From Byssothecium circinans (Eukaryota; Ascomycota; Dothideomycetes; Pleosporales; Massarinaceae), in assembly GCA_010015675.1 (NCBI GenBank), contig ML976978.1, forward strand, positions 1,104,267 to 1,168,266: a stretch of 64,000 bases of DNA, read 5' to 3'. The translations under genes and the position numbers were made by a program. This document shows positions 21,988 to 33,397 of this stretch, piece after piece. A model generated the notes under the pieces. The model saw nothing but the letters and a program-made list of their open reading frames with translations. It had not been told where the DNA came from and did no database searches. How positions within the stretch are numbered: the first letter of the stretch is position 1; each line of letters opens with the position of its first letter.

Positions 21988-23404
21988 ATGGTGGAGAGTC
22001 GACAACCAGGGGCACTTGCCGCGACCTGCATCTTCCCAATCCTTGCGGGCCTATTTGTGACCGCGAGGACGGCGTCGAGATATTTAGGGCGGAACTTCGG
22101 GTGGGATGACTGGCTCACTTACCTTGCGCTTTTACTTTTGCTCGGCCAAACGATTACGATATACGAATGTGAGTCCTGTTCCGTGAAAACTGCCACACAT
22201 TTCCTCAGCCGAGACGAAGTCGTGCTCTCATATTTGAGCATCTTACTTGCACTAAGGCTGACATCGCGAAGATATCATCCTGAGTCGTACAGGTTATCAT
22301 GCCAAAGATATCCCTAAGAAGAGCGTGGATGAGCAGGTCCTGGCTGTGAAATGGAGCTTCGCAGTCCAAATGTTTTATCATCCCTTGATGGGAGCCATCA
22401 GAGCGTCCATTATCGCATTTCTGTTCCGCGTCAAGGACCCACGCCGATACATTCAGGTGGCACTACATATCGCTTGTGAGTCTCATCAGCCTCTTCGCGA
22501 TGACCGCAGTTACTAAAACTAGGGCGAATAGTTTTCTTGAATATTGGATATACAATCTCTACGTCGATTGTCAATGTCTTTCAATGCGCGCCCATCAAGT
22601 ACGCCTATCTGCGACCGCAGATGGATCAAGAGGTCGATGCAGATGGGAAGATTACCAAACACGGGAAGTGTATCAACACTCTTGCCTTCATTATGGCAAG
22701 CTGTGGCCTTAGCATTTTCTTGGACTTCATCATCATCCCGATTCCCACTGCCATGGTATGGAACCTTCAGATGCGCAGGAAGACGAAGATAGCAGTTGTT
22801 GCTATCATGAGCATGGGTTGGATGTAAGTGTGGTTATCATGCGTCCCGAGCATTACTAATATGTGTTTGCAGCGCCACTGTCGCATCCGTTGCTCGCCTC
22901 GCCGTTTACTACCGCCGTTACACTACTAAAGACCGCACCTGGGACATTGGTCTTGTGTCTTCCATCGCAGAACCCTCAATAGCCATCATTGCCGCTTGTG
23001 CACCCGCCCTTCGCCGTCTCGCGAGCTATTTTATGCCTCAATACTTCACTGAAGAGATAACCTCTTACACCGATCAAACTCTTCCCCAAAGTAGATCTCA
23101 GGAGCGCAACACATGCAATACTCGCTATAACATGGCCAACATAAACAAAGAGATGGAAGGCAATAGAATGGACAATGAACGGGAAGATCAATTGTATACT
23201 ATGACGGGATTGAGGGTTCTAGACTCCCAAGAGCTGCTTTCGCGGGATCAGCACGGAACCAGGGAGGGTGCCGCGGGTACAGATGTTGGTGGAGATGCCG
23301 AATTGCAATGTACACCTCGGTCCCGGAGCGTCAAAACTGGCATCAGTGAGCCTCCCGGTGAGGTCATTGAAGCGGTTCCAGAGCATGTACTAAATAAAAG
23401 GTAG
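21988..23404 (+). CDS. Pth11-like / fungal rhodopsin-domain seven-helix membrane protein
   Basis: Four exons, 21988-22168, 22272-22475, 22532-22823 and 22873-23404, give 402 residues. The joints restore IYEYIILSRTGYHAKD, HIAFFLNIGYT and MGWIATVASVARL. The protein begins with a hydrophobic helix followed by the family landmark FGWDDWL. Further helices end in ISTSIVNVFQCAP, CGLSIFLDFIIIPIPTAMVWNLQM and WDIGLVSSIAEPSIAIIAACAPALR, which is the typical last block of the fungal rhodopsin/Pth11-like family. The ~120-residue cytosolic tail is polar. These are putative G-protein-coupled receptors, some of which act in surface or host sensing. The ligand is unknown. The start at 21988 is the first ATG in the frame; an unseen 5' exon is possible. 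Confidence 0.8.
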
Positions 23405-23579
23405 TTAGAGGCAGTTAATTTGAAATACCCCCCTTCGAAATTCCGTTTCAAAGAACCAAGCGCCAACGTTTTAAATCTATCACGTCACGGAACTTCCCTT
23501 CGATGTCCTCAACTTGTAAATCGGAGCTAAAATACGAACACGTCGATTCGCGGAACGTCATTTCTTCCTATAACAGCTC

Positions 23580-24573
23580 CTAGTTCTCGCCATACAGCTT
23601 GCCGCTAATCCCAGCCTTGATAGAGTCCTCAAAGCTCTCCTTCTCAAGCCCCAACTTCTCATTCCACAGACCCGCAGGCCTCGAATCACCTAGATTCCCC
23701 TCTCCGAACGCCACAGCCTGAATCAACTGACCGACCCCACTGAAGTCACCCTTCTGCAACTTCTCCCCACCTTCCTTCAACAGATCCTTCGAACCAGCGT
23801 TCTTTACCGTCCACTTCTCCCCCGTGATCTTTTCTACCGCAGCCAAGATCTCGCCCTGCGTCGTTTCAAACGAAGACACATAGACGTACTTGTTCTTCGT
23901 CTCTTCGGGCTTCTCCAGGACCTTGATCACCGCAAGGCCGATCTGGCGGAGGTTGGTGGACGAAAAGGTGGGCTTTCCGCCGTCGATGAGAGTAGCGGTT
24001 TTGGACTGGCTGTCGAAGCCTAGGAAACCGACTTTGAGGCCCCAGTCAAAGAAAGCTCCGGTGATGACGGCCGTGTAGCTGATTGAGTCGCCCTTTGACT
24101 CTAGGTATTTGACTGTGGCCACTTTTGAAGCGAATACGGGGATGAGCTTGACGAGTTCTGGGTCCGCCGTGTTACTGCCGAATTCAGAGGGGATGAAGCG
24201 CTTGACACCAGCGGCGACGGCGGCGTCGACGAGGTTTTGCTGGGCAGTCGGAACAACTGCAGAGATTAAGGCATCTTGACCTTTGAGAGCGGAAGCGAGG
24301 GAGTCGACGCTGGAGTAGTCGGCTTTCAAGACCTTGACACCGGAGGGGAAGGTGGCAGTTGATTCCTGCCGGGAAAGGACGGATATGTTGAAGGACGAAG
24401 ATTTTATCAAGGTGTTTAGGATGGAAGGACCAAGATTGCCGCTGGCCTGGGAAATGTAAGCTACTTTGTTGGCGTTGGTGAAACAGTGGTGTTGGTGTTG
24501 TTTCCTATGGATGATGGACAGATGTGGGGCATTGGAAACTTACACCGGCAATGACGACGTTCTTGATAGACAT
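23580..24573 (-). CDS. NmrA-like / isoflavone-reductase-type NAD(P)-binding protein
   Basis: Two exons on the minus strand, 24573-24544 and 24446-23580, joined over a 97-nt GTAAGT...CCCAG intron in phase 0, give 298 residues. The joint builds the dinucleotide-binding motif VVIAGASGNLG. Then follow VLKADYSS, GQDALISAV, GVKRFIPSEFG and SYTAVITGAFFDWGL, all characteristic of the NmrA/PCBER-like atypical SDR group. Members are either NADPH-dependent reductases of aromatic metabolites or redox-sensing regulators. The Lys expected in the active site of isoflavone reductases falls in the FASKVATVKYLE region. A TATA box lies ~130 bp upstream. The physiological role is not deducible. Confidence 0.88.
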
Positions 24574-24700
24574 TTCGTTGTTGGTATGAAAATGTTGGAA
24601 TATGGAGTAGGCAATTGGAAGTGCTGCTGCAAGGTAGAGTAAATATCTGAATCGGAACTGTTCTGCTTTTCTGCTGGACATGGTGGAGGTGAATGAAGGT

Positions 24701-24710
24701 GTTTATATAC
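24701..24710 (-). promoter_or_regulatory. TATA box of the NmrA-like gene
   Basis: On the minus strand the sequence reads GTATATAAAC, about 130 bp before the ATG at 24573. This is a good TATA consensus at a plausible distance. Confidence 0.5.
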
Positions 24711-25809
24711 TTTACCCCACAAGCTTGCAAGCACATGTAAACGCCTCTTGATCACGCAAAGCCAAGCCCCACCAGCTACCAGCCTCATACTATTCCACTA
24801 GCGGGCGAGCTAAACCTAGAAGCATTCTCAGGTTTCGCGCGAAAGATACAGTGCGGAACTACTACCATTGCTCGCAAATACTGAGCAGTCCAAGACACCA
24901 AGTCCGACGGACTTTGGTTTCGCATTTGAGAGAGTTTGGGGGGATGGTATATGTCAGTTGGATATGTAAGGATGTGTAAGGAATGTTACTAAGGTGCGGA
25001 CATCTTTCCGCAGGTAGGGCCGACTTACACCCGAACCTTCCCCGTTGTTCTTCACGGTATCACGTCACTACCTCACAAACGATTACTATCGAGCAGACAC
25101 CATCTCAATGGAAATTAATTAACGTCCGTAGTTGTAAGCTGGAAGTTTACCAAGTACTAGGCGTCCGACTCAACGACGATACTGCAGCGATCTCGCAGAG
25201 GACGGCGTCTCCGATTTGTGTGCGGTGACAAGGCATGTGCATGTTTTCTGTTAAGCAAATCGCTTCCTGTTGACTAGTAACGTATATAAAAGTAAAGATA
25301 CGGGTATATGTAGGGTATAGAGGCGAGAGCCCCATCCTGCTAATTCCTTCTCAATGGTCAATACTCTAAACAAGCCCTAGTGAATGTATATTAGGTTCTA
25401 CTACTTTGGCTGAACCCCCTCAACTGGATGAAAGCTACGCGAAATGATCGCATTCCTCCCTTTGAAAACCGTCCAGTTTTTCTCTATGCGCAGTCAATTG
25501 TCATCTTGACCGCCTTAGTGGGGGCTAAGAGTGAGAGGGCACAGGCTTCGGAGTTCGAAACTCCTCTATCAGAATGCTAGTCTCGCACGGCGCTAAGCAA
25601 GTAGGCACCAAAGTATCGATTCAGTCTACTCACATTATTGTTAATCCTCACAGCTGATAGTGTTACATAGGCGATTTGAAAGACGGTCTAATTCCGACGA
25701 GTATTAACGACTGCATTTCAGGCCCATATTGCTTACCATCGAGAAATTGATTACCTGACCACACAGAAAATGAGCGGCTCTTGTCTTCCTCCCGAAAGCT
25801 TTGAACTCA
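24711..25809. other. Intergenic region
   Basis: About 1.1 kb with no supported gene. A tRNA-like fragment near 25501-25580 was examined and rejected. Confidence 0.4.
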
Positions 25810-27801
25810 TTACTCCTCATCGTCAATGTTTAACGTCTCCTCAATGATCCCCCATTTCTCCAACTGAATCAACAACTCCAACGGATCCTCCCCATTCCAA
25901 GCACTGATTTCCCACTCCTTCTTATCCCTTCCCAAACCTCTATCATATACCCCAGGTATCTTTTCGATAGTCCACACAATCCTTCGATCTGCTTTGTTGA
26001 CTTTCCTCACAAACTCACTGACCTTCGCCAACGCGTCTTCGGTGCTTCGGTGTCGGATCTTATGCCACGAGGCCAGTAAGTGCGGCATGCATTTCTCGGC
26101 ATCCTTCTGAGTGTTCTTCCGAATATCTTCAATATTGCAGATTATGGTTTGATAGGCACGTTTGGATAGACCCAACTCCTCCATCTCAGGCGTATGAGGT
26201 GGGTAGAGAGGATGACGGAAGCCGAAGCGCACTATGCGGAGGCGAGAGCCGTGCTCTATCGCTTTACGGACTTCAAGTCTACGGTTGTGTTCATAGGCAT
26301 CGCGATTCACTTTGCCGGAGTGTTGTTGGTGCCGATCCCTGGGTTTCGGGGTGAGAGAGTGCCACGCGAGCGTCTTTCGGGATGGTGGGTTGACGTATTG
26401 GAGGCGCTTGTTGATGAAGGGGTTGTCTTCTTGCTCAATCATGTACTTTGAAAAGGATGTGCTTCTTGTACGCGAATTGATGTTATCTCGCATCCAAGCG
26501 CGGAAGTATGGATCGACGCCGTAGCGATCGACGTTGACGTTCATCAGTTCTCGCTTTTGCGAGGGGATGGCGTTGGGCCAGAGTGGCCAGGGGCGCGTTC
26601 GATCACGAAGTTGGTGATGATGGTGATAGTGTGGGATGCTCGGGAAAGATGTCGGAGATACAGGCGATGTGCTCCCCCTATTCGCTTTCTGGCGTGATAC
26701 AGCGACACTATGCTCTTCCGTCTGTGCAACATCGAAAGGATCGATGAATAAATATGGATTAGTCCCCCTTGCAGCCGATGACGGTGTCGAGGGTGAAGGC
26801 GAAAAGTCACACGGACGTGGAACATGGAGAACCTGAACCAGAGCCTCCGATATACGATTTGGAGTGAAGAGAGAGTATGAGGCAATACACACCATAATCG
26901 GCAAGCCTCTCATCTGCCAGTTCCAGCTGATATTTTCCAGAAGCCTATTTAGAGACCTCGCTTGCTGCTCCGCAATTTTGTATTGTTGGGCTGACTCCGT
27001 GACCGTATAGCTTGGTGGATCAAGGAGTTGTGTTATTGATGTATGTCGCGGACTGGGCTGTTCTTTCACTGAGCTACCGTGTTGGTGATTCTTCTTTTCG
27101 TGCCAATGGTAGTGATTCTCCTTTGGCAGCTCGTCGAGGAAGTCCTCTAGCGCAGCAAGCAACATGGTGTGATCGGCGTATGTGATGCCATGGTCCGCCA
27201 AACTTGTGGTGTACTCGATCGGTTGGCATAATCTCCAGTGGGTCACGAAATGTGCAAGTGGATGTGTGCACTGGGTCCGATTGCATACCCCTGGTATTAC
27301 CATTCCTATGGAATCGATAAAATGCTTCTCTGGCTGCTCGGGGGGTGTCTTGAAGTCCGAAGGATGAATAGGTGGGCGTTTGCCACTGGTAGGCGACCTA
27401 TCTCCCGCACTTATGGACGACCTCAGTCGGCTTAGAATACTCGGTCTCGAGCTCCTGCTAATCTTCCGCTCCAGGAAGGCCTCAGCAGTAATGTTTGTTG
27501 ATGTAGTTGGAGAAGGATGGTAACTCGGATGGTGACTTAGCGTCGAATTCGGTCGTGAAGAGTTGGGAGAATCGCGGCAAGTACTGATTGATTCTAGATG
27601 TTCGTGACTGGGCTTCGAGGATTTTTTGTTAACGGTGTCACTCAGGGCGCGTCTCCAGAAGTCGTGGCTGACATCGTCATCGAGGCGTTGTGATGCTTTC
27701 GGCGCTGGCTCGGTATGGCAATGTAGCAATGGCGGCCTCCTTGCATTTCCCTCTCTCATCTCCCGCGGTTGACTCAGCGCTAGATGCGGGGCTTTCGGCA
27801 T
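25810..27801 (-). CDS. Large hypothetical protein, conserved in style
   Basis: Single exon, 663 residues. Residues 1 to ~165 are Ser/Pro/His-rich and disordered. A more ordered part follows, with CNRTQCTHPLAHFVTHWRLC, the hydrophobic AALEDFLDELP, and later LNRLLENISWNWQMRGLPIMVCIASYSLF, which could be one membrane-associated or buried helix. A His-rich stretch (HYHHHHQ) lies near residue 395. The C-terminal ~200 residues are charged and mostly helical, ending in WGIIEETLNIDDEE. I recognise no named domain. Length, the absence of stops and the ordered blocks make it a convincing gene. The function is unknown. Confidence 0.75.
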   Translation of the reverse strand: MPKAPHLALSQPREMREGNARRPPLLHCHTEPAPKASQRLDDDVSHDFWRRALSDTVNKKSSKPSHEHLESISTCRDSPNSSRPNSTLSHHPSYHPSPTTSTNITAEAFLERKISRSSRPSILSRLRSSISAGDRSPTSGKRPPIHPSDFKTPPEQPEKHFIDSIGMVIPGVCNRTQCTHPLAHFVTHWRLCQPIEYTTSLADHGITYADHTMLLAALEDFLDELPKENHYHWHEKKNHQHGSSVKEQPSPRHTSITQLLDPPSYTVTESAQQYKIAEQQARSLNRLLENISWNWQMRGLPIMVCIASYSLFTPNRISEALVQVLHVPRPCDFSPSPSTPSSAARGTNPYLFIDPFDVAQTEEHSVAVSRQKANRGSTSPVSPTSFPSIPHYHHHHQLRDRTRPWPLWPNAIPSQKRELMNVNVDRYGVDPYFRAWMRDNINSRTRSTSFSKYMIEQEDNPFINKRLQYVNPPSRKTLAWHSLTPKPRDRHQQHSGKVNRDAYEHNRRLEVRKAIEHGSRLRIVRFGFRHPLYPPHTPEMEELGLSKRAYQTIICNIEDIRKNTQKDAEKCMPHLLASWHKIRHRSTEDALAKVSEFVRKVNKADRRIVWTIEKIPGVYDRGLGRDKKEWEISAWNGEDPLELLIQLEKWGIIEETLNIDDEE

Positions 27802-29341
27802 GATTATTCCATTTCTTCCTCCGAAGTGAGTTGAGGTAAAAGGGACACACTGCGTGTTGGGTGGTGGACGTGTTTATGCCGATTCGACAAAATAACGTCG
27901 TGTAACAAGTCGGTAAGTACGAGGTTGAGAACTCGCCTCCGCCCTGGGCATTTGCTTTTGAACAATATCAAGTCTTCATGCTGATGCAATAGAGCCCCAG
28001 GAGTCGCCTCTCACTCTATTAGCCAAACCCAAGTCCGCCGAGGGAAACAAGCAAGCGGGCAATGGAACCAAGTCACCGGGAGCAGCCATCAACTTTACTC
28101 AAATCTTTCTCCCCGGAGTTGCCTCTATGGACACTTATTCCTCACATAACTGCAAAACCTCCGTAATTTGACAAAGAAAGTTCATCCTCTCTCCCTCGCT
28201 TCGGTCACGAAAGGTCTTGTTTGAGAACAGCATGGTTACACGGATACGATAACCGGGCGGGCGATCGCCGAACTGTGGCTTCGGCGAGTGACCAGTCTCT
28301 TGGTTATTTGACGAATCTAGACTCGTTATTACGGCCTCGCAGTTTTCTACAATTTATTGGCTTCCGCGCCTGCGGACTTAGGAGATACACTGCTCTCCGT
28401 GCTTCTGCTTTGAACAAAGGAGACGACTTGTTGGCTTCATCGTCGACGTCCGTGACACGTTGAAATTCGATGCCGAGCGTTATTGTCTTATCTCGGCGTG
28501 GTGGCTAAGCCCTGAATACTACCTATGGTATCTCAATAAGAGCCAAGAAGATCCTTGTGGTAAAGTCATCTATTACAAAACCCACGTCTAGATTTTGTGA
28601 TCAGGAGACAAGCTCGTTTGCTTATCCTCTATACAAGGCCCAGAACGCGCACAGCACTTCCAAATAAACGACGCTTCGAAGATCTCCCGTGGGATCACGC
28701 ACCATCCACGGAATTGGAAAGTGTACGGCTGGGATAAACTAGACGGCGAGGCGAACCGTCCCTACCAGTGCGCCGGATTTGTCTTTACACTTTTGCGTAG
28801 AAGTGAAAGAGAATGTATGCTCAGTTCGTACGCCCAGCACAGTGGTACGCTAGAAGTCATGGCCAAAATGTCAAGAACCAGTTTTTCACTGCTCAAAACG
28901 CCGACGATTTTCGTACGTTGACTGTACGTCGAGCATATGCAGACAGGAACTATGGTCTCCGTCTAGAAGAATAGATCAGCAAACCGATCAGCGTGGAGCC
29001 GTCTTCGAGACCCTGATCGAATAGGAGGGACTAGGTTTTCTTTGTGATCCTTCATTCATTGTTGGGAGCGATCGACTCTGTGCATTGTTCAGGCTGGACA
29101 ACAATGAAATTATATGAGATGAAAGAACTGGGCACGAACTCCTTGGAAGACCATCCAGGGAAATAAAGCGGTCTGTAAATAGCTCTTTCAGTCTTGGTAA
29201 GCGCACAGTACACATCAAGTGATTGTATCTAGGTCACATCAAGGTATCATCATGTCAGCATTGAGAGTCTATTCGGACAACGGATAGTGCGCTCACAATG
29301 CCGCTGTCACTGGACTCTTGATCAAACATAGAATGGACAGC
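27802..29341. other. Intergenic region
   Basis: About 1.5 kb with no supported CDS or RNA gene; only short frames without domains occur. The right end contains the J-protein promoter. Confidence 0.4.
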
Positions 29342-29348
29342 TATAAAA
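29342..29348 (+). promoter_or_regulatory. TATA box of the J-domain gene
   Basis: TATAAAA lies 145-151 bp upstream of the ATG at 29493, followed by a C/T/A-rich leader. This is a typical position and sequence for a fungal core promoter. Confidence 0.55.
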
Positions 29349-29492
29349 CCCCGAGACCCCTTTTCCCCTTAGCATCAATCAATTTCAGCAACATTGCAAA
29401 CGCGGTTTAGAAGCCGTTTAGCATTTACTACGAATCACTAACACATATCAGTAACAACGAAACAACTTAAGCGCAACTGACCCCTAGTCAAC

Positions 29493-30917
29493 ATGAGCTC
29501 TTACCGCAATTACTGTGCTTATAGCGACGACGACGACGACGATTTCGCGCTGTCTGACGACGAATTCTTCGATCCTAGCCATTACCGCACTCCCGATTTT
29601 GGTGGACGAGCTCGTCGTGGCCCTTCGGTTCGCGATGATGATGATCTGTGGGAACAGCACGCTCGAAACGGTGCGTCAGGTCGTCCTGGACAGTCTCACG
29701 CTCGAACCGATGCGTCAGGTCGCCCTGGCCATTCGCATGCTCGCACCCGTACATCGCATGGTCGTGGCTCTTTGTTTAACGATACTGATGATCGCTGGGA
29801 ACAGCATGCTCGAAACGGTGCGCGTCGTTCCTCTGCCCCTAGGGACAGGGGTGGCTATGCGCCTGGGGTGCGATTCGAAGAGCATGTCCCCAGCTACCAA
29901 GAGCCTTCTCGGCCTAAACAAACTAAGTGTGAGTATTTCCCCAACGCTCCTCCCCGGGCGGCATTTCCCAGAGAACCACATCGTGAACCGTGGGATAAAG
30001 AGCCTGCTCTTGAACCCCTCATGCGTGCTTTCCAGGAATCACAGCCTTCACAGCCGCGTTGTCTTGAACAGCGCCGTTCTCATTCTCATCCCAAAAACCC
30101 CCCCGCATGGTCCCTGACTGACATTTTATTAGGTTGTTGTTGCCCGGTAGATCCCCATGAGCATCGTAGGTCGTCGCATCGCGAACCAGAGTACCGTACA
30201 CCTGGCCGTTCTGAGCATCGTCGTGGATCAAATCGCGACTACAAACCCTATCCCTTCGATGGCGTTCCAAAGGGTCAAGGTCGCCAGCGCCAGCGTGGCA
30301 ATAGCTTCGCTGAGGATTTCATGCCTCGCTTCGATCGAGGCCCTAGGCCTTCATTTAGTCGCGTCCCTCCTCCCGTCTTCCCTGAGCGAAACGTTCCTGA
30401 CTTTGACGACCCCTTCTCTAGGCATGCTCGTGCGGGTCAACGTCGGGGTTCGACGGCGCATGACTATCGGACGCGTTTTCAAGAACCTGGTTCCACATCC
30501 CAGCAGCCTCGTGCTGAGGAACAGCGCCCTCATCGACCTCGCGCTGAGGAACCGCGTCCTCATCGACCTCGCGCTGACCGCTCTTATACTGAACGACCTC
30601 ACGGGGAGCATCGTCGCCCAGCACAGCCCCCTCCTCCACACTACGATTACCATCGTCCCCAGAACCCACAACCACCACCACCACCTTCTCCTCGCGAAGA
30701 GTTGCCCGACTATTACGTCGCCTTGGGAATTTCCTCCAACGCTACGGCTGCCGCTATCAAGAAGGCGTACATGCAGCTTGCTTTGCGGTACCATCCCGAC
30801 CGTGCCCCGGAGGGTGAGAAGGCACAGGCTCATGAAAAGATGACCAAGGTCAATGAGGCATATGGTGTGTTGAGTGATGCGGAGAAGCGGGGGAAGTATG
30901 ATGGAGCGCGTCGTTAG
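29493..30917 (+). CDS. J-domain (DnaJ/Hsp40) protein with C-terminal J domain
   Basis: Single exon, 474 residues. The last ~70 residues form a complete J domain: [21 protein letters not shown], the HPD tripeptide in RYHPDRAP, and [18 protein letters not shown]. This would stimulate the ATPase of an Hsp70 partner. Everything before it is low complexity and rich in Arg, His, Pro and Ser. It includes near-repeats of WEQHARNGA (twice), [22 protein letters not shown], and [20 protein letters not shown]. An acidic Asp run opens the protein. No zinc-finger or Gly/Phe region of a class A or B Hsp40 is present, so this is a class C J protein. A single LLGCCCP motif near residue 215 could be lipidated. 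The client is unknown. Confidence 0.85.
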   Translation: MSSYRNYCAYSDDDDDDFALSDDEFFDPSHYRTPDFGGRARRGPSVRDDDDLWEQHARNGASGRPGQSHARTDASGRPGHSHARTRTSHGRGSLFNDTDDRWEQHARNGARRSSAPRDRGGYAPGVRFEEHVPSYQEPSRPKQTKCEYFPNAPPRAAFPREPHREPWDKEPALEPLMRAFQESQPSQPRCLEQRRSHSHPKNPPAWSLTDILLGCCCPVDPHEHRRSSHREPEYRTPGRSEHRRGSNRDYKPYPFDGVPKGQGRQRQRGNSFAEDFMPRFDRGPRPSFSRVPPPVFPERNVPDFDDPFSRHARAGQRRGSTAHDYRTRFQEPGSTSQQPRAEEQRPHRPRAEEPRPHRPRADRSYTERPHGEHRRPAQPPPPHYDYHRPQNPQPPPPPSPREELPDYYVALGISSNATAAAIKKAYMQLALRYHPDRAPEGEKAQAHEKMTKVNEAYGVLSDAEKRGKYDGARR

Positions 30918-30989
30918 GGGGGTGAAGGGGGCAGACGGTAAGTAACCGATGGTGAGTCTTTGCTTATATATCAGTGAGGACCGGTAAGT

Positions 30990-32243
30990 TTAGTTTCTGC
31001 GTACTGCTCGGTAAGCTTGTTTTTCCATAATCTGATTCCCTGTTAGCAAAGCGTGTCTGAATATAGTAATAATACAACACATGTAAATGAGAGCTTCAAG
31101 TTCATTCAAAATGCTTCTTCCTTTTTCTACCGTCACTCTAATAACGTCGCCTCCAAACGTCACACCGTCCGACTTCAGCAGCTTCCCTGCCTCCTCCTTC
31201 GTCGCCACCTTGATTACCACCGATGCGTGCTGTCCGCTAGGCCTCGGTTGCCCGAGCCACCGCATAGTGCACACCTCCACTCTATTCTCCGTGCCAAAGC
31301 GCTCCATCGCCGATTTGCTTACTTTCCCGCTCTCTGCATCCATTGCCAGCGCCACCTCGATAAAGTCCGCTTTGAGTAGGTACCACTTGGGGCACACCAG
31401 TCTCGCTCTAGGAATCTGCGGTTCCAGCCATTCGTCCGTCGTCTGCTGGAACACCGCCTCCTTGTCCTTGTCCACGGAGAACTTGATTACGCTTGCGTTT
31501 TCGTGCCCTCGCCGCACGTGGAGGTCCTTGACTGCCGCTCCAGCCAACCGTTCCACGCCGTTTATCCCCTGCTGGATGGCTTGCTTTGCTGCCTCTGTGG
31601 TGGCCACTCTCTCAGCTACTCCTTCTCTCACCTTGCTGGCATCGATCACCAGCTGCCGACTGTTCTCCTTATCCGCTGTTCCTGGGTTCGTCGATCGTGC
31701 CGACGTCGTGCTTGGCCCAGCTGGCCGGCCGCTCGCTGCTACCGTCACCCATGTTTGTGTAGCCGGCGGCTCGATCGAACGCGTGTCAAGTTGCGCCCGA
31801 AGCGATTCGACCGTCTCTTGGAGTTCCGTATTCTAGCTCTTGAGGTACTGCTGTTCCGCCTTGATGGCTGAGAGGTCGGTTCGGATGTTCTCGATGATGC
31901 TATTCTGGCTCGCGCTGATGCTGCTCTGCTCTGCTATTGTGTCTTTCAGGCTCGCGATATGCTGGATCACTTCATCTAGCTTGGCGCTTCCTCCTCCTCG
32001 GTCGGGAGAGATGGACTCCCGCTGGGTGGGGAAGGGCGGTAGCTCATCATCTTTCCGTTGCTGCGTGCTCGAGGGTGCTTCGACATGCGGCCGCGACGCT
32101 GTGGCTCTGGTTCTAGCCTACCTGAGCTGGCCTGTTGTTGTCTGCGTCCTCAATGCATTCTGCGTCTCTAGCACTTTTGCGCCCGGCTTCCTCGTGCGTA
32201 TTCTGGGGATCGATGGAGTGCGGATAAGGGTTGAGGTCGCCAT
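30990..32243 (-). pseudogene. Broken Tad-like LINE ORF1 (gag-like) remnant
   Basis: One minus-strand frame runs from MATSTLIRT at 32243 to 30990 and is interrupted by TAG at 32118-32120 and TAG at 31833-31835. Across the second stop the text reads AEQQYLKS-stop-NTELQETVESLRAQ, where Gln is expected. The layout is a charged coiled coil (KLDEVIQHIASLKD...IENIRTDLSAIKAEQQ), then TWVTVAASGR, then a conserved block (FQQTTDEWL, MRWLGQPRPSG). I recognise this as ORF1 of fungal Tad-clade LINEs. No zinc knuckles and no reverse transcriptase follow; the frame ends in unrelated sequence at 30990, next to the J-protein gene. It is a truncated, inactive copy. Confidence 0.7.
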
Positions 32244-32688
32244 CGGGGCCCGGCACGATGTTCGGAAGGCCGCACAGGCCGCCGCGCAGCGGGAACTAGT
32301 CAAACGAGGCGCTACAACAGTACAACTGTAGAACTTGATATAAAGTATGTCCGAGATAAACATCCCCCTCCCCCAAAAATTCCTCTCGAAACATTTACAA
32401 GGGTCTGTCCAGAGCGGGTCGACCGTTCTCCCTGCTAGCGTCATCGAGGCGTTCGTCTACCTCTGGCCAGACTCAAGTGGCAAATATTTAACACGTAATT
32501 CCGCACTTGGATGGCTTGTCACTGATCTAGAATTGGCTCAAAGCTTCGACTTGATTTCTGCTCCAAAACCCCTTCTACCTAAAAAATACGTTCGCATTGT
32601 TGCCTTTAACTTGACCACCTTCGAAGCCGCACATACCAACGAATCGTCACTGGCCAATCTCTTTTCCAGGTACATACAGTTCAACATC

Positions 32689-33182
32689 TCACAAGTCAAT
32701 GGAGTCCGCTGGGCGAGCAAGGTTCGCACGCCAGTGATGCAGGTTGACCGGATCCTTCTGATACAGGTTCAATTCAAAGAATCTGTTGTGAGCCTCGCAT
32801 CTAAAATTCTTGTACCTGTCCCATGTCAACGATATCTTCTAATTATTAAATAAACAACATACGAGTTGAGCTTCTGGAAATTTGCATTCACCAGATCCTC
32901 TTCAGACACTTCGACGAATGCTTCGTCCTTCCCTTCAACTGGAATGAAGTATCTCTTGCTCTCAAGTGGTCCGTAATTGATCTGGCGAACGAGCTGCACG
33001 GCATAAGGAGGCTTCAGCTCGGCCAAGTCCAATGACACTTGATCATTCTCGCCGCCCGTCGTAGCGGTTGATGAGGCCTTGGGAAAGTTTGCCCATCTCG
33101 TGAAGGAACTGAACTTTTCCTCGTGCGTGAGCCGCTTGGGTCTGAAGGGTTGGATGGCTTCACAGCAAAACAAGACTGACAT
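32689..33182 (-). CDS. Hypothetical protein, two exons
   Basis: On the minus strand exon 1 is 33182-32863 and exon 2 is 32815-32689, separated by a 47-nt intron (GTATGT...TTGAC...ACAG). Splicing keeps frame and gives 148 residues. An ATG three codons upstream would give 151. The second exon reads NSYKNFRCEAHNRFFELNLYQKD..., which is protein-like, whereas reading through the intron stops at once. No domain is recognised. An opposing + frame (32347-32853) covers part of the locus but lacks splice or promoter support. The gene shares its upstream region, with four repeat motifs, with the zinc-finger gene. Confidence 0.5.
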
Positions 33183-33397
33183 GATGATCAAATTGACTGA
33201 AAAATGACTTCACTGAGGGATGAAGAATTTCCGGCCTTCAAGAGATCTCGGCCGCCATTTATTGTTTTCCAAGTCCTTGAAATCAATAAGGAAAAAACCG
33301 GTCGGTTCCATATCTGACGACATTATTCCAAACGATATTTCCTTTTCACCGCCACTATGCATTGATATCCTTTGTGATTCGAAACAGCGATAACGAC

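Noticed and set aside
25501..25580. tRNA-like fragment with GGAGTTCGAAACTCC T-arm-like hairpin
   Set aside because: The T-arm-like hairpin is present, but no matching acceptor stem, D arm or anticodon arm can be drawn around it.
32347..32853. 168-codon plus-strand frame
   Set aside because: It overlaps the minus-strand two-exon model, which has an in-frame 47-nt intron with branch site; the plus frame has no domain. Some doubt remains.
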